Below, piece after piece: positions 1 through 6,587 of a stretch of 6,587 nucleotides of DNA (position 1 is its first letter; the number at the start of each line of letters is the position of its first letter). Source of the DNA: Saprospiraceae bacterium. GTDB lineage: Bacteria > Bacteroidota > Bacteroidia > Chitinophagales > Saprospiraceae. The DNA is taken from NCBI GenBank assembly GCA_020436955.1, contig JAGQWW010000147.1:1-6587 (forward strand). The letters run 5' to 3'. The notes beneath the pieces were generated by a model. The model had not been told where the DNA came from. It saw only the letters and a program-made list of their open reading frames with translations, and ran no database searches. Made by a program: the position numbers and the translations under genes.

Positions 1-393
1 CAGCATGATACTGGCAACTGAATAACTAATATCCCAGGTCTTGCGCCACCAGGCCATCTCTTCCTTACTCCGAAACTCTATGGACACGGCTCTAAAAATC
101 AGAAAAGCCAGGAAAAGCATAAAAGGTATATACATAGCGGAAAACATAGTCGCATATACTTCCGGGAAACCGGCAAATAAAGCTCCACCGGCTATTACCA
201 GCCATACTTCGTTACCATCCCATACCGGACCCACCGCATTCAAAGCAATTCGGCGGCTTTTTTCTTTTTTGAAAAATAAATGCCAGGCGCCAGCTCCAAG
301 GTCAAAGCCATCTAAAATAGCATAGCCGGAAAACACACCGCCTACCAATAAAAACCACCAGGTATTATAATCTATTCCAAGAAATGTACTCAT
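1..393 (-). CDS. cydB: Cytochrome bd ubiquinol oxidase subunit II (CydB), N-terminal part
   Basis: CydB is the second integral membrane subunit of cytochrome bd, the terminal oxidase that oxidises quinol and reduces O2 to water in the inner membrane; CydA carries the haems. The start is ATG (CAT at 391-393), and 131 codons are open up to the left edge, where the gene runs off without a stop. Seen in the translation: the first membrane helix with the family hallmark YAILDGFDLGAG (residues 24-35) and the second conserved block GPVWDGNEVWL (55-65). Asp31 and Asp59 align with E. coli CydB Asp29 and Asp58. Two further hydrophobic stretches lie near residues 66-80 and 85-102. The start is 4 bp after the cydA stop, so the two subunits are almost certainly co-translated. 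CydB proteins are normally about 340-380 residues, so roughly two thirds is missing. This is truncation by the window edge, with no sign of decay. Confidence 0.95.
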   Translation of the reverse strand, partial: MSTFLGIDYNTWWFLLVGGVFSGYAILDGFDLGAGAWHLFFKKEKSRRIALNAVGPVWDGNEVWLVIAGGALFAGFPEVYATMFSAMYIPFMLFLAFLIFRAVSIEFRSKEEMAWWRKTWDISYSVASIML

Positions 394-397
394 AATC

Positions 398-1789
398 TTA
401 AGCGTTTGGGGTTTTGCTTTCAAATAGTTCTGCTACCTCTTTTTGCCTTGCTCGTTGGTCTATCAACTCAGCATCATTGGGCCCGTGTTGAATCTTTTTA
501 TTCAAAAGGTAAATAAACAACAGAAACAACAAGGCATATATCATGGTAAACATGATGAGCGAGAATAAAACCTGATTGGCAGTCACCACTTTTGACAACG
601 CATCCGACGTCTTAAGCAGTCCATACACTACCCAGGGTTGTCTACCCATTTCAGCAGCAAACCAACCTACCTGATTCGCAATCTGAGGCAACAATACCGC
701 CCACATAAAAATGGTCAACAACCATCGTTTATCAAACAGCTTGCCCCGCCACCATAGATAACCACCATAGAGACTTAACAGGATTAAAGTCATCCCAATG
801 GCTACCATGATATGGTAAAATTGGAAAATAGCATTCACCGCCCGGGGACGCTCATCTTCCGGAAAGGAATTCAGTCCTCTTACCGGGGTCTCAAAATCCT
901 GGTGCAATAAAAATGTTAATCCATAAGGTATTTTAATACCGGATACTTCCTGATGCTCCTGGTCTACCCATCCCATCAGGTACATATGCGCTACACTCAA
1001 ACTATCGTAATGACCTTCCAGGGCTGCTAGTTTAGCCGGTTGATTCTTAGCGACTCCATCGGCAGAATGGTGCCCAGTTAACAATTGCCCCAAAGAGAAA
1101 ACCATTGCTACAGCTAAAGCAATTTTGAAGGCTTTTTTGGAGATTTCTACATGGCGATTTTTTAAAAGATAATATGCATGCACACTCATCACCAAAAACG
1201 CACCCGCTAAAAAGGCCCCAATCCACACGTGGGTCAGTCGGTCTACACTGGAGGGATTGAATACCATTGCCCAGAAATCGGTAATCTCTGCCCGAGCATT
1301 TGTGCCTTCCCCAACAATGTGAAATCCGGTAGGCGTTTGTTGCCAACTATTGGCTACAACAATCCAAACAGCTGAAAACATAGAACCAAACCACACACCA
1401 ATGGTACTGATGAAATGCACCTTAGGACTTACCCGATTCCAGCCAAACAACAAAATACCGAGGAAGCCACTCTCCAAAGCAAATGCAAAAATCCCTTCTG
1501 CTGCCAACGCACTACCAAAAACGTCCCCAACATACCGCGAATAGGTCGCCCAGTTGGTTCCAAATTCAAATTCCATCACAATTCCGGTGGCTACTCCGAT
1601 ACCGAATGTCAAGGCAAATATTTTGGTCCAAAACCGGGTCATGGTTTCATACAGCTTGTTGCCGGTACGCAAGTACAAACCTTCCATGATGACCATAATA
1701 AGTCCCAGACCAATGCTAAGGGGTGGATATATGTAATGAAAGGCCACGGTAAAAGCAAATTGCACCCTGGCTAGAATTTCAACATCCAT
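398..1789 (-). CDS. cydA: Cytochrome bd ubiquinol oxidase subunit I (CydA), short Q-loop type
   Basis: CydA is the haem-bearing, quinol-oxidising subunit of the cytochrome bd O2 reductase. The 463-residue protein is complete and highly hydrophobic. By alignment from memory with E. coli CydA, the key residues are all present: His18 (haem b595 side, E. coli His19), Glu98 and Glu106 (Glu99/Glu107), His187 and Met328 (haem b558 ligands His186/Met393), Glu380 (Glu445) and the GRQPW signature at 382-386. The quinol loop keeps QPAKLAALEG (250-259), where Lys253 and Glu258 match E. coli Lys252 and Glu257. It lacks the extra C-terminal Q-loop segment, which explains the length against about 522 in E. 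coli. The charged C-terminal tail (430-463) is probably cytoplasmic. The ATG (CAT at 1787-1789) follows an A-rich leader without a Shine-Dalgarno sequence. It lies 20 bp after the araC-type stop and 4 bp before cydB, so it probably depends on a promoter in or before the regulator gene. Confidence 0.98.
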   Translation of the reverse strand: MDVEILARVQFAFTVAFHYIYPPLSIGLGLIMVIMEGLYLRTGNKLYETMTRFWTKIFALTFGIGVATGIVMEFEFGTNWATYSRYVGDVFGSALAAEGIFAFALESGFLGILLFGWNRVSPKVHFISTIGVWFGSMFSAVWIVVANSWQQTPTGFHIVGEGTNARAEITDFWAMVFNPSSVDRLTHVWIGAFLAGAFLVMSVHAYYLLKNRHVEISKKAFKIALAVAMVFSLGQLLTGHHSADGVAKNQPAKLAALEGHYDSLSVAHMYLMGWVDQEHQEVSGIKIPYGLTFLLHQDFETPVRGLNSFPEDERPRAVNAIFQFYHIMVAIGMTLILLSLYGGYLWWRGKLFDKRWLLTIFMWAVLLPQIANQVGWFAAEMGRQPWVVYGLLKTSDALSKVVTANQVLFSLIMFTMIYALLFLLFIYLLNKKIQHGPNDAELIDQRARQKEVAELFESKTPNA

Positions 1790-1809
1790 GATTTAATTTT
1801 TTTGGGGAT

Positions 1810-2688
1810 TTAGTTGAAAATGTTTTTTCGGAATTTGTCGGGGCTGGCCCCCTGATATTTCCTGAAAAATCTGCAGAAATAAGCTGTATCCTTAAAGTTA
1901 AGATCAAATCCGATTTCTGCAACGGTCTTCTTCTCGTGGGTAAGTTTTCGTTTTGCCTCCAACATCACCCTGTCTCGGATGATCTCGCCGGCTGATTTAT
2001 CGGTAACTTCTTTTACTACCACGTTCAAATAATTGGGACTGATGTGGAGCAATTTTGCATAATCCTTAACCAACCGCTTATCTAAAAAATGCTGGTCAAC
2101 AAGCTGCTCAAACCTTTTAACCAATTCACTTCTCGATTTATCTTCAGCACCATAGTAGTCAACACCATCATAGGATCGAGCTGCTTTAATCAAGGCAACG
2201 TTTAACAAAGACCGCAAAGCACTGGCCATCTTTTCTTCACTCGAACTATATTCATTCAGCATCAGATCGAGTACAGGCACAATTTCTCGCAATCCATTTT
2301 CGTCGAGATCCACATAAGGAAGTCCTCTAGATGTATTGAAAAAAGGGAAAGTAAGTAAACTATCAAAATGGTAACGCTGAGCAAAGAAGTGGTCGGTAAA
2401 AAAGATAAGATACCCTTTCAGGTCCTGTACCTCTTCCCAGGCGTGGATCATACCCGGATACATGAAAAATGACCTCCCGGCTTTTACATCATAGGTTTTA
2501 AAATCGATGAGCTGTCTGCCTGCTCCACTCGTTGCCACTAATATCATGTAATAATTGTGGCGGTGCGGAAAATAGAATCCGTGGGTCTCTTGCATAAAGT
2601 CCTCCAGACGGACCATATCAAAATCGTTGCCCAACTTGTCAAAGTTGTTGCAACGCAATTCGCCGATGTTGTAGGACTTTGGTTTCAC
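1810..2688 (-). CDS. AraC-family transcriptional regulator (cupin plus C-terminal HTH)
   Basis: This is a predicted cytoplasmic DNA-binding regulator. Numbered from the preferred GTG start it has 292 residues. The N-terminal cupin-like sensor region carries PHRHNYY (residues 41-47), a beta-rich stretch and MYPGMIHAWEE (76-86), typical of Bacteroidota AraC proteins. The C-terminal 100 residues hold two helix-turn-helix motifs: about 205-228, around KLLHISPNYLNVVVKEV, and about 253-276, around VAEIGFDLNFKDTAYFCRFF. The family signature G-x-SP-x-x-FR follows (280-287). The start is uncertain. An ATG at 2793 is open (327 residues) but overlaps the upstream gene by 28 bp and adds 35 residues unlike the family. 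GTG at 2688 gives a usual length and puts family-like sequence (VKPKSYNIGEL) at the N-terminus. ATG at 2616 would cut into the conserved region. The gene ends 20 bp before cydA in the same direction, which suggests, without proving, that it regulates cydAB. The effector is unknown. Confidence 0.9.
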   Translation of the reverse strand: MKPKSYNIGELRCNNFDKLGNDFDMVRLEDFMQETHGFYFPHRHNYYMILVATSGAGRQLIDFKTYDVKAGRSFFMYPGMIHAWEEVQDLKGYLIFFTDHFFAQRYHFDSLLTFPFFNTSRGLPYVDLDENGLREIVPVLDLMLNEYSSSEEKMASALRSLLNVALIKAARSYDGVDYYGAEDKSRSELVKRFEQLVDQHFLDKRLVKDYAKLLHISPNYLNVVVKEVTDKSAGEIIRDRVMLEAKRKLTHEKKTVAEIGFDLNFKDTAYFCRFFRKYQGASPDKFRKNIFN

Positions 2689-2765
2689 GTAAAAGATAAT
2701 TTGTGCAAGAATAACAAGGGAAACCCTTTGAAGATTAGAACTATTTATCCGAAGGATTGCACTTT

Positions 2766-4811
2766 TTATTTTTCTGAAGCTAAAACCTTCCATTTGCAGT
2801 ATTCCCTAAAAAACTCTTTTTCGCTATTCAGGGGAGCCTTGCATGCATAGTTTTGACAAACAAATATCAAGGGACTTTTTCCAAAGTATTTATGGGCCAA
2901 TAGCGGGTGTTCTTCAGCATCATTTTCACTGGCAGCTATCACCTTAAAAGGAGCATAAGCTTCCTGTATTTCAATAGAAAGCGACTCCGCTCCCTGGCCC
3001 GCAATGGCAATTTCAAGGGTGCCTTCCTCTTCTTCCTGCCAACATTGCACCCAGGAGGGAAAGGCCAAAGGATCAGCCAAAACCCTTGTTTTCATTTGGT
3101 GTAGCATGGATTCCGCTTTGCTTTTGAGGTCCCGTCTATCAAGGTGCAATGAAAGGTCAGTTAAACATTTCCAAAGGACTGCATTGCCGGAAGGCATTTC
3201 TTCGTCCTGAACATCCCGCTTGGCAAAAACCACATCTTTTCTTTCAACAGAAGAAGTGAGGAACAAATCACCATTTGAAGGATGAAATTTTTTAAAAATG
3301 AGGTCTAAAAGTTGCTCTGCTTTTTCAAGGTATTTCTTTCCAAATCCTACCTGATAGCTATCTATCAGGACACGCAGGAGATACACATAATCTTTTAAAA
3401 AGCCTTCTTCAAACGGCTCTTCATCATAAAGCGCTCTAAAAACAACTTCTTTTGAGGGCTGGTACATTTTATACACCAACTGATCGATTATCCCTTTTGC
3501 AAGGTCCCTATACTTCGTTTCACCGGTAGCCGTGTATAATTCAAGATAGGCACTTGCCAATAGTGCATTCCAACTGGTTATCACCTTTTTATCTGCTCCT
3601 GGTTGTACCCTTTCAGCTCTGGCATTAAAAAGTTTGGTTTTTACTTCCGCTAACTTCTCCCTGAAATCTTTTACCTCCCAGCCATTTTTCCTGGCAAAGG
3701 AAAACATCTCCTTTGCTTGATAAAGGATATTTACTCCATCCCAATTACCGGCTAGGCTAACGCCAAAATAGGGAGCAAACAACTTTGAATCCTCCCCTAA
3801 TGCTTGCTCAAATTCATCGTAGGTCCAGGTATAAAACTTACCTTCCACCCCTTCCGTATCTGCATCCAGGGCAGAGACATACAAGCCATTAGGCAATTTC
3901 AAATCGCGTTCAATAAAATCTGCAATTTTGAATGCTTCCAGCTTGTATTTCCTCCTTCCGGTTATTTTGTAAGTCTTTGCAAGTACTTGTATGAAAAGTG
4001 CATTATCGTACAACATCTTTTCAAAGTGAGGCACCCTCCATTGCTGGTCCACTGCATATCGTGCAATGCCTCCGCCAATCTGGTCGTTTATTCCACCCTT
4101 TACAATTTGATTGATGGTAAAACGCACTTTGTTAAGCGCTTCCTCATCATCCGAAATGTAAAAATGGTTTAGAAGGGCCTCCATGGCCATGGTATGGGGA
4201 AATTTCCTTCCGGTACCAAACCCACCAAAAGCTTCATCGAAATGTCGTATCAGTTTTTGGTAAAGGTCAGCTACCGGTTTGGTAGTTGAAACCGAAAGGT
4301 CACCCGGGAAGGCATCTTTTTTCTCCAGCTTATGTACCGTGTGATCAGCAAGTTGCTCTACCTTTTCACGGTGTTCTTTATAATTGTAATGCGCGTATTG
4401 CAGCGCTTGAAACCAGGACATCTTTTTATGTCCGGGTTCCGGCGGAAAATATGTACCCGCAAAAAATGGCTTTAAATCAGGCGTAAGAAATACATGCAGC
4501 GGCCAGCCGGCTTCACCGGTCAAAACCTGGCAGGCATCCATGTACAAGGCATCGAGGTCCGGACGCTCTTCCCTGTCAATTTTTATATTGACAAAAAAGG
4601 CATTCATGTAATCCGCAATATCCTTATCAAGGAATGATTCCTTTTCCATCACATGGCACCAATGACAGGTAGAATAGCCAATGGAAACCAAAATAGGTTT
4701 GTTTTCCCGCTTGGCATATTGCAACGCTTCTTCAGACCATGGATACCAATCGACAGGGTTGTCAGCGTGCTGCTGTAGGTAAGAACTTTTCGCCTGTTTA
4801 AGCCGATTCAT
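2766..4811 (-). CDS. Thioredoxin-domain protein of the YyaL/SPATA20 (DUF255) family
   Basis: This is a full-length member (681 residues) of the conserved family that includes Bacillus YyaL and mammalian SPATA20; its biochemical role is not established. Residues 1-165 form a thioredoxin-like domain. It opens with the family signature NRLKQAKSSYLQQHADNPVD and holds the redox motif Cys49-His-Trp-Cys52 within CHWCHVMEKESF, followed by IDREERPDLD (78-87) and GWP (102-104, the likely cis-proline). The rest resembles an alpha/alpha-toroid of the six-hairpin glycosidase or epimerase type, with GGFGTGRKFPH (196-206), GGGIARYAVD (246-255), RVPHFEKMLYDNA (259-271), SALDADTEGVEGKFYTW (313-329) and ITSWNALLAS (411-420). 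It ends with the conserved VCQNYACKAP (651-660). No signal peptide is visible, so it should be cytoplasmic. The ATG lies 3 bp after the stop of the exported rhodanese gene, so the two are probably one transcription unit. A thiol-redox role in sulfur metabolism is only a contextual guess. Confidence 0.93.
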   Translation of the reverse strand: MNRLKQAKSSYLQQHADNPVDWYPWSEEALQYAKRENKPILVSIGYSTCHWCHVMEKESFLDKDIADYMNAFFVNIKIDREERPDLDALYMDACQVLTGEAGWPLHVFLTPDLKPFFAGTYFPPEPGHKKMSWFQALQYAHYNYKEHREKVEQLADHTVHKLEKKDAFPGDLSVSTTKPVADLYQKLIRHFDEAFGGFGTGRKFPHTMAMEALLNHFYISDDEEALNKVRFTINQIVKGGINDQIGGGIARYAVDQQWRVPHFEKMLYDNALFIQVLAKTYKITGRRKYKLEAFKIADFIERDLKLPNGLYVSALDADTEGVEGKFYTWTYDEFEQALGEDSKLFAPYFGVSLAGNWDGVNILYQAKEMFSFARKNGWEVKDFREKLAEVKTKLFNARAERVQPGADKKVITSWNALLASAYLELYTATGETKYRDLAKGIIDQLVYKMYQPSKEVVFRALYDEEPFEEGFLKDYVYLLRVLIDSYQVGFGKKYLEKAEQLLDLIFKKFHPSNGDLFLTSSVERKDVVFAKRDVQDEEMPSGNAVLWKCLTDLSLHLDRRDLKSKAESMLHQMKTRVLADPLAFPSWVQCWQEEEEGTLEIAIAGQGAESLSIEIQEAYAPFKVIAASENDAEEHPLLAHKYFGKSPLIFVCQNYACKAPLNSEKEFFREYCKWKVLASEK

Positions 4812-4814
4812 TGT

Positions 4815-5183
4815 TTATCTATTTGAAGACCAGGAATTGTAGCCTCCTTTCAAATTGTACAATTTGGAAAAGCCATTTTTAGCCATCACATTACAAGCCG
4901 AAACCGAACGTTTACCACTGCGGCAGTAAACCAGATAGGTTTTGCTTTTGTCAAGCTGTTGGATCTTTTGCTCAAACTCAGGATCGTACAAATTGATTTC
5001 AACCGCTCCTTTGATGACTCCTTGTGCTGTCTCCTGTGGAGTGCGCACGTCCAATACCACTACATTCTTTTCTGTATTCATGATTTGCTTGAAGCCTGCA
5101 ACATCCAAATCTTTAAAGATTGATTGTGCATTGGCAAAAGTTGCAAACAACAAAAGGGGTAAGATTGAGAATAAAATTTTCAT
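4815..5183 (-). CDS. Exported single-domain rhodanese-like protein
   Basis: The 122-residue protein has a clear Sec signal peptide: Met-Lys-Ile, a hydrophobic core (LFSILPLLLFATF), then ANA|QS, so cleavage is likely after residue 19. No lipobox cysteine is present, so it should be soluble in the periplasm. The mature part is one rhodanese domain with LDVRTPQE (44-51) and the active-site loop Cys87-Arg-Ser-Gly-Lys-Arg-Ser. This six-residue loop type is found in active PspE/GlpE-like sulfurtransferases. The closing motif LKGGYNSW (111-118) is also typical. Such enzymes carry sulfane sulfur as a cysteine persulfide and pass it to thiols or cyanide; the acceptor here is unknown. The frame stays open upstream to a GTG at 5261, but that extension would read through a hairpin and bury the signal peptide, so ATG at 5183 was chosen. 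It lies 3 bp before the YyaL-like gene and downstream of the CstB-like gene. Confidence 0.93.
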   Translation of the reverse strand: MKILFSILPLLLFATFANAQSIFKDLDVAGFKQIMNTEKNVVVLDVRTPQETAQGVIKGAVEINLYDPEFEQKIQQLDKSKTYLVYCRSGKRSVSACNVMAKNGFSKLYNLKGGYNSWSSNR

Positions 5184-5216
5184 TTGATTATTGTTTTGGA
5201 AAGGCCTAAAAGTCAA

Positions 5217-5240
5217 CTGCACCACCCGGGGGTGGTGCAG
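5217..5240 (-). terminator. GC-rich hairpin between the CstB-like and rhodanese genes, possible weak terminator
   Basis: This is a perfect inverted repeat. Arm CTGCACCACCC (5217-5227) pairs with GGGTGGTGCAG (5230-5240), with 2 bases between them, so in RNA it would form about a 10-bp stem with a 4-base loop. It starts 35 bp beyond the CstB-like stop and ends 33 bp before the rhodanese ATG. On the minus-strand transcript it is followed by TTGACTTTT, a poor and delayed U-tract, while a seven-T run lies just before the stem. It could be an inefficient terminator or attenuator, an mRNA-stabilising stem, or a protein-binding palindrome. The stem is clear; the function is not. Confidence 0.45.
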
Positions 5241-5274
5241 CCTTACTATTAAAAAAATCACCCGAATATACTTC

Positions 5275-6587
5275 TTACACTACCGCTGCTACCGCATTAT
5301 CAATAACTTCCTGCGGAATAGTGGTAGGACAAACGTGTTCCGTTTTTGGCACTGCACTGTCCTCAATCGCTCTCCATCCCTCGATGATGTCAACAAGGTT
5401 GTGATAACCTCTTGCTTTCAGGATAGAAACTGCAATCAACGAACGGTAACCGCCCAAACAGTGTAGGTAATATTTATGGTTTTTACCCAATCTGTTCATG
5501 TTGCTGTTGATGTAATCCAATGGGAAATTAGTTGCACCATCTACGTGCTGAGAAAGGTATTCTGTAGGTTTTCTAACATCCAATACCTCTCCGTCCAATG
5601 TACCTTCCATATCTTTTGCCAATTCTGCTGCAGTGATTGCTGTAACGCTATCAACTTCTTTTCCGGCAGCTTTCCAGGCCTCTACACCTCCTTTCAAATA
5701 ACCGAGGGTATTGTCATATCCTACACGTGACAAACGAGTCACTACTTCATCTTCACGACCTTCAGGTACGATAAGTACGATTGGCTGTTTGATGTCGGTG
5801 ATAAGGGCACCTACCCAAGGAGCAAATGCACCGTCAATACCAATAAAAATGGAATTTGGAATGTGCTGTGCGCGGAATGCTTCTTCGCTTCTGGTATCCA
5901 GCATCAATGCTTCCTCAGACTCCACCAACTCTTCAAATCTATCCGGAGTTAAAGCAACTTTTCCTCTTTCCAATACATCGTCAAAGCTGTCGTAACCTGC
6001 TTTGTTCATCATCGCATTTTTAGCAAAATACTGTGGCGGAGGAGTCAAACCTGCTGTTACTTCCTGCACAAATTCCTCTTTGCTCATATCTGCACGCAAT
6101 GCATAGTTGGTCTTTTTCTGATCTCCAAGGTAACCCCAGGTATCAGAGCTTAGGTTTTTACCACAAGCAGAACCGGCACCATGCGCTGGATAAACGATTA
6201 CATCATCTGCCAAAGGCATGATCTTTTCACGCAAGCTGTCAAACAAGAACCCGGCAAGGTCCTCTTTTGTGATAGCACCTTGTTTGATAGCAAGGTCAGG
6301 TCTTCCTACATCACCCAGGAACAAAGTGTCACCGGTGAAAAGTGCGTAATCTTCCCCTTCTTCATTTTTCAAAAGATAGGTGGTACTTTCCATGGTATGA
6401 CCAGGAGTATGCAATACTTTAAAAGTAAGTTTACCCACTTTCAATTCTTCACCATCTTTAGCTTGGTGGATGGCATAATCAGTGGTTGCATTTGGACCAT
6501 ACACAATAGTTGCACCTGTCTTCTTGGCAAGGTCAATATGACCTGATACGAAGTCAGCGTGGAAGTGCGTTTCGAAAATGTATTTCA
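5275..6587 (-). CDS. CstB-like MBL-fold persulfide dioxygenase/rhodanese fusion, N-terminus missing
   Basis: The frame is open to the right edge: 436 residues are visible and about 35-50 are missing. Three domains are seen. First, an MBL-fold hydrolase domain with THFHADFVSGH (visible residues 6-16), TPGHT (60-64), FTGDTLFLGDVGRPDL (83-98) and YPAHGAGSACG (132-142). His7, His63 and Asp86 fit the three Fe(II) ligands known in ETHE1-type persulfide dioxygenases. Second, a rhodanese-like domain (about 210-310) that keeps MLDTRSEEAFRAQHIP but has VPEGRED instead of a cysteine loop, so it should be inactive. Third, a C-terminal rhodanese (about 315-410) with LDVRKPTEY and Cys376 in C-L-G-G-Y-R-S. 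This order matches Staphylococcus CstB, which oxidises persulfides and forms thiosulfate. The expected location is cytoplasmic. The internal GTG at 6504 is not the start, because conserved catalytic sequence lies upstream of it. Substrate and product are inferred from the family. Confidence 0.92.
   Translation of the reverse strand, partial: KYIFETHFHADFVSGHIDLAKKTGATIVYGPNATTDYAIHQAKDGEELKVGKLTFKVLHTPGHTMESTTYLLKNEEGEDYALFTGDTLFLGDVGRPDLAIKQGAITKEDLAGFLFDSLREKIMPLADDVIVYPAHGAGSACGKNLSSDTWGYLGDQKKTNYALRADMSKEEFVQEVTAGLTPPPQYFAKNAMMNKAGYDSFDDVLERGKVALTPDRFEELVESEEALMLDTRSEEAFRAQHIPNSIFIGIDGAFAPWVGALITDIKQPIVLIVPEGREDEVVTRLSRVGYDNTLGYLKGGVEAWKAAGKEVDSVTAITAAELAKDMEGTLDGEVLDVRKPTEYLSQHVDGATNFPLDYINSNMNRLGKNHKYYLHCLGGYRSLIAVSILKARGYHNLVDIIEGWRAIEDSAVPKTEHVCPTTIPQEVIDNAVAAVV

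Noticed and set aside
41..325. Plus-strand open frame of 94 codons at the left end.
   Set aside because: It is opposite cydB, whose conserved motifs define the real minus-strand frame.
1415..1774. Plus-strand open frame of 119 codons.
   Set aside because: It lies entirely opposite cydA, whose conserved haem-ligand residues fix the coding frame. The translation resembles no family I know.
2688..2720. Possible Bacteroidota-type promoter on the minus strand before the AraC gene (TTG at 2717-2715, TATCTTTT at 2698-2691).
   Set aside because: The spacing is 16 bases rather than about 19-20, the last base of the -7 box does not match, and transcription would start at or past the preferred GTG.
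3804..4172. Plus-strand open frame of 122 codons.
   Set aside because: It is antisense to the conserved middle of the YyaL-like gene, with no domain or start-site support.
5184..5261. N-terminal extension of the rhodanese frame to a GTG at 5261.
   Set aside because: It reads through the hairpin and would place 26 residues before a clear signal peptide. ATG 5183 is the better start.
6502..6504. GTG as the start of the CstB-like protein.
   Set aside because: The frame continues upstream to the window edge and encodes the conserved metal motif THFHADF, so this valine is internal.
6181..6546. Plus-strand open frame of 121 codons.
   Set aside because: It is antisense to the MBL domain and its translation shows no recognisable family features.

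Overview
The window looks like a piece of a Bacteroidota chromosome. The inference rests on the protein families (a short-loop CydA, an AraC regulator of the 'PHRHNYY' cupin type, a three-domain CstB-like protein) and on the A/T-rich leaders without Shine-Dalgarno sequences before the starts. I cannot place it below phylum level. The window is almost fully coding, and every convincing gene lies on the minus strand, so transcription runs from the right edge to the left edge.

In transcription order: (1) 6587-5275, most of a metallo-beta-lactamase (MBL)/pseudo-rhodanese/rhodanese protein resembling the persulfide dioxygenase-sulfurtransferase CstB, with its N-terminus beyond the right edge. (2) A 91-bp gap (5184-5274) holding a strong GC-rich hairpin. 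(3) 5183-4815, a small exported single-domain rhodanese. (4) 4811-2766, a full-length YyaL/SPATA20-type protein (thioredoxin-like domain plus an alpha/alpha-barrel-like region). (5) 2688-1810, an AraC-family regulator. (6) 1789-398, cydA. (7) 393-1, the first 131 codons of cydB, which continues past the left edge. Gaps are 3 bp between rhodanese and yyaL-like, 77 bp between yyaL-like and the preferred araC start, 20 bp between araC and cydA, and 4 bp between cydA and cydB.

The genes form a plausible functional set. The CstB-like enzyme should oxidise low-molecular-weight persulfides and move sulfane sulfur. The secreted rhodanese could handle sulfane sulfur in the periplasm. Cytochrome bd is a high-affinity quinol oxidase known in other bacteria to resist sulfide. 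The AraC regulator lies directly before cydAB and may control it. Whether all six genes share one transcript is inference; the hairpin after the CstB-like gene may split the cluster there. I saw no tRNA, rRNA, CRISPR, insertion sequence or phage genes. The families are known, and I see no clearly new system; the combination is the interesting part.
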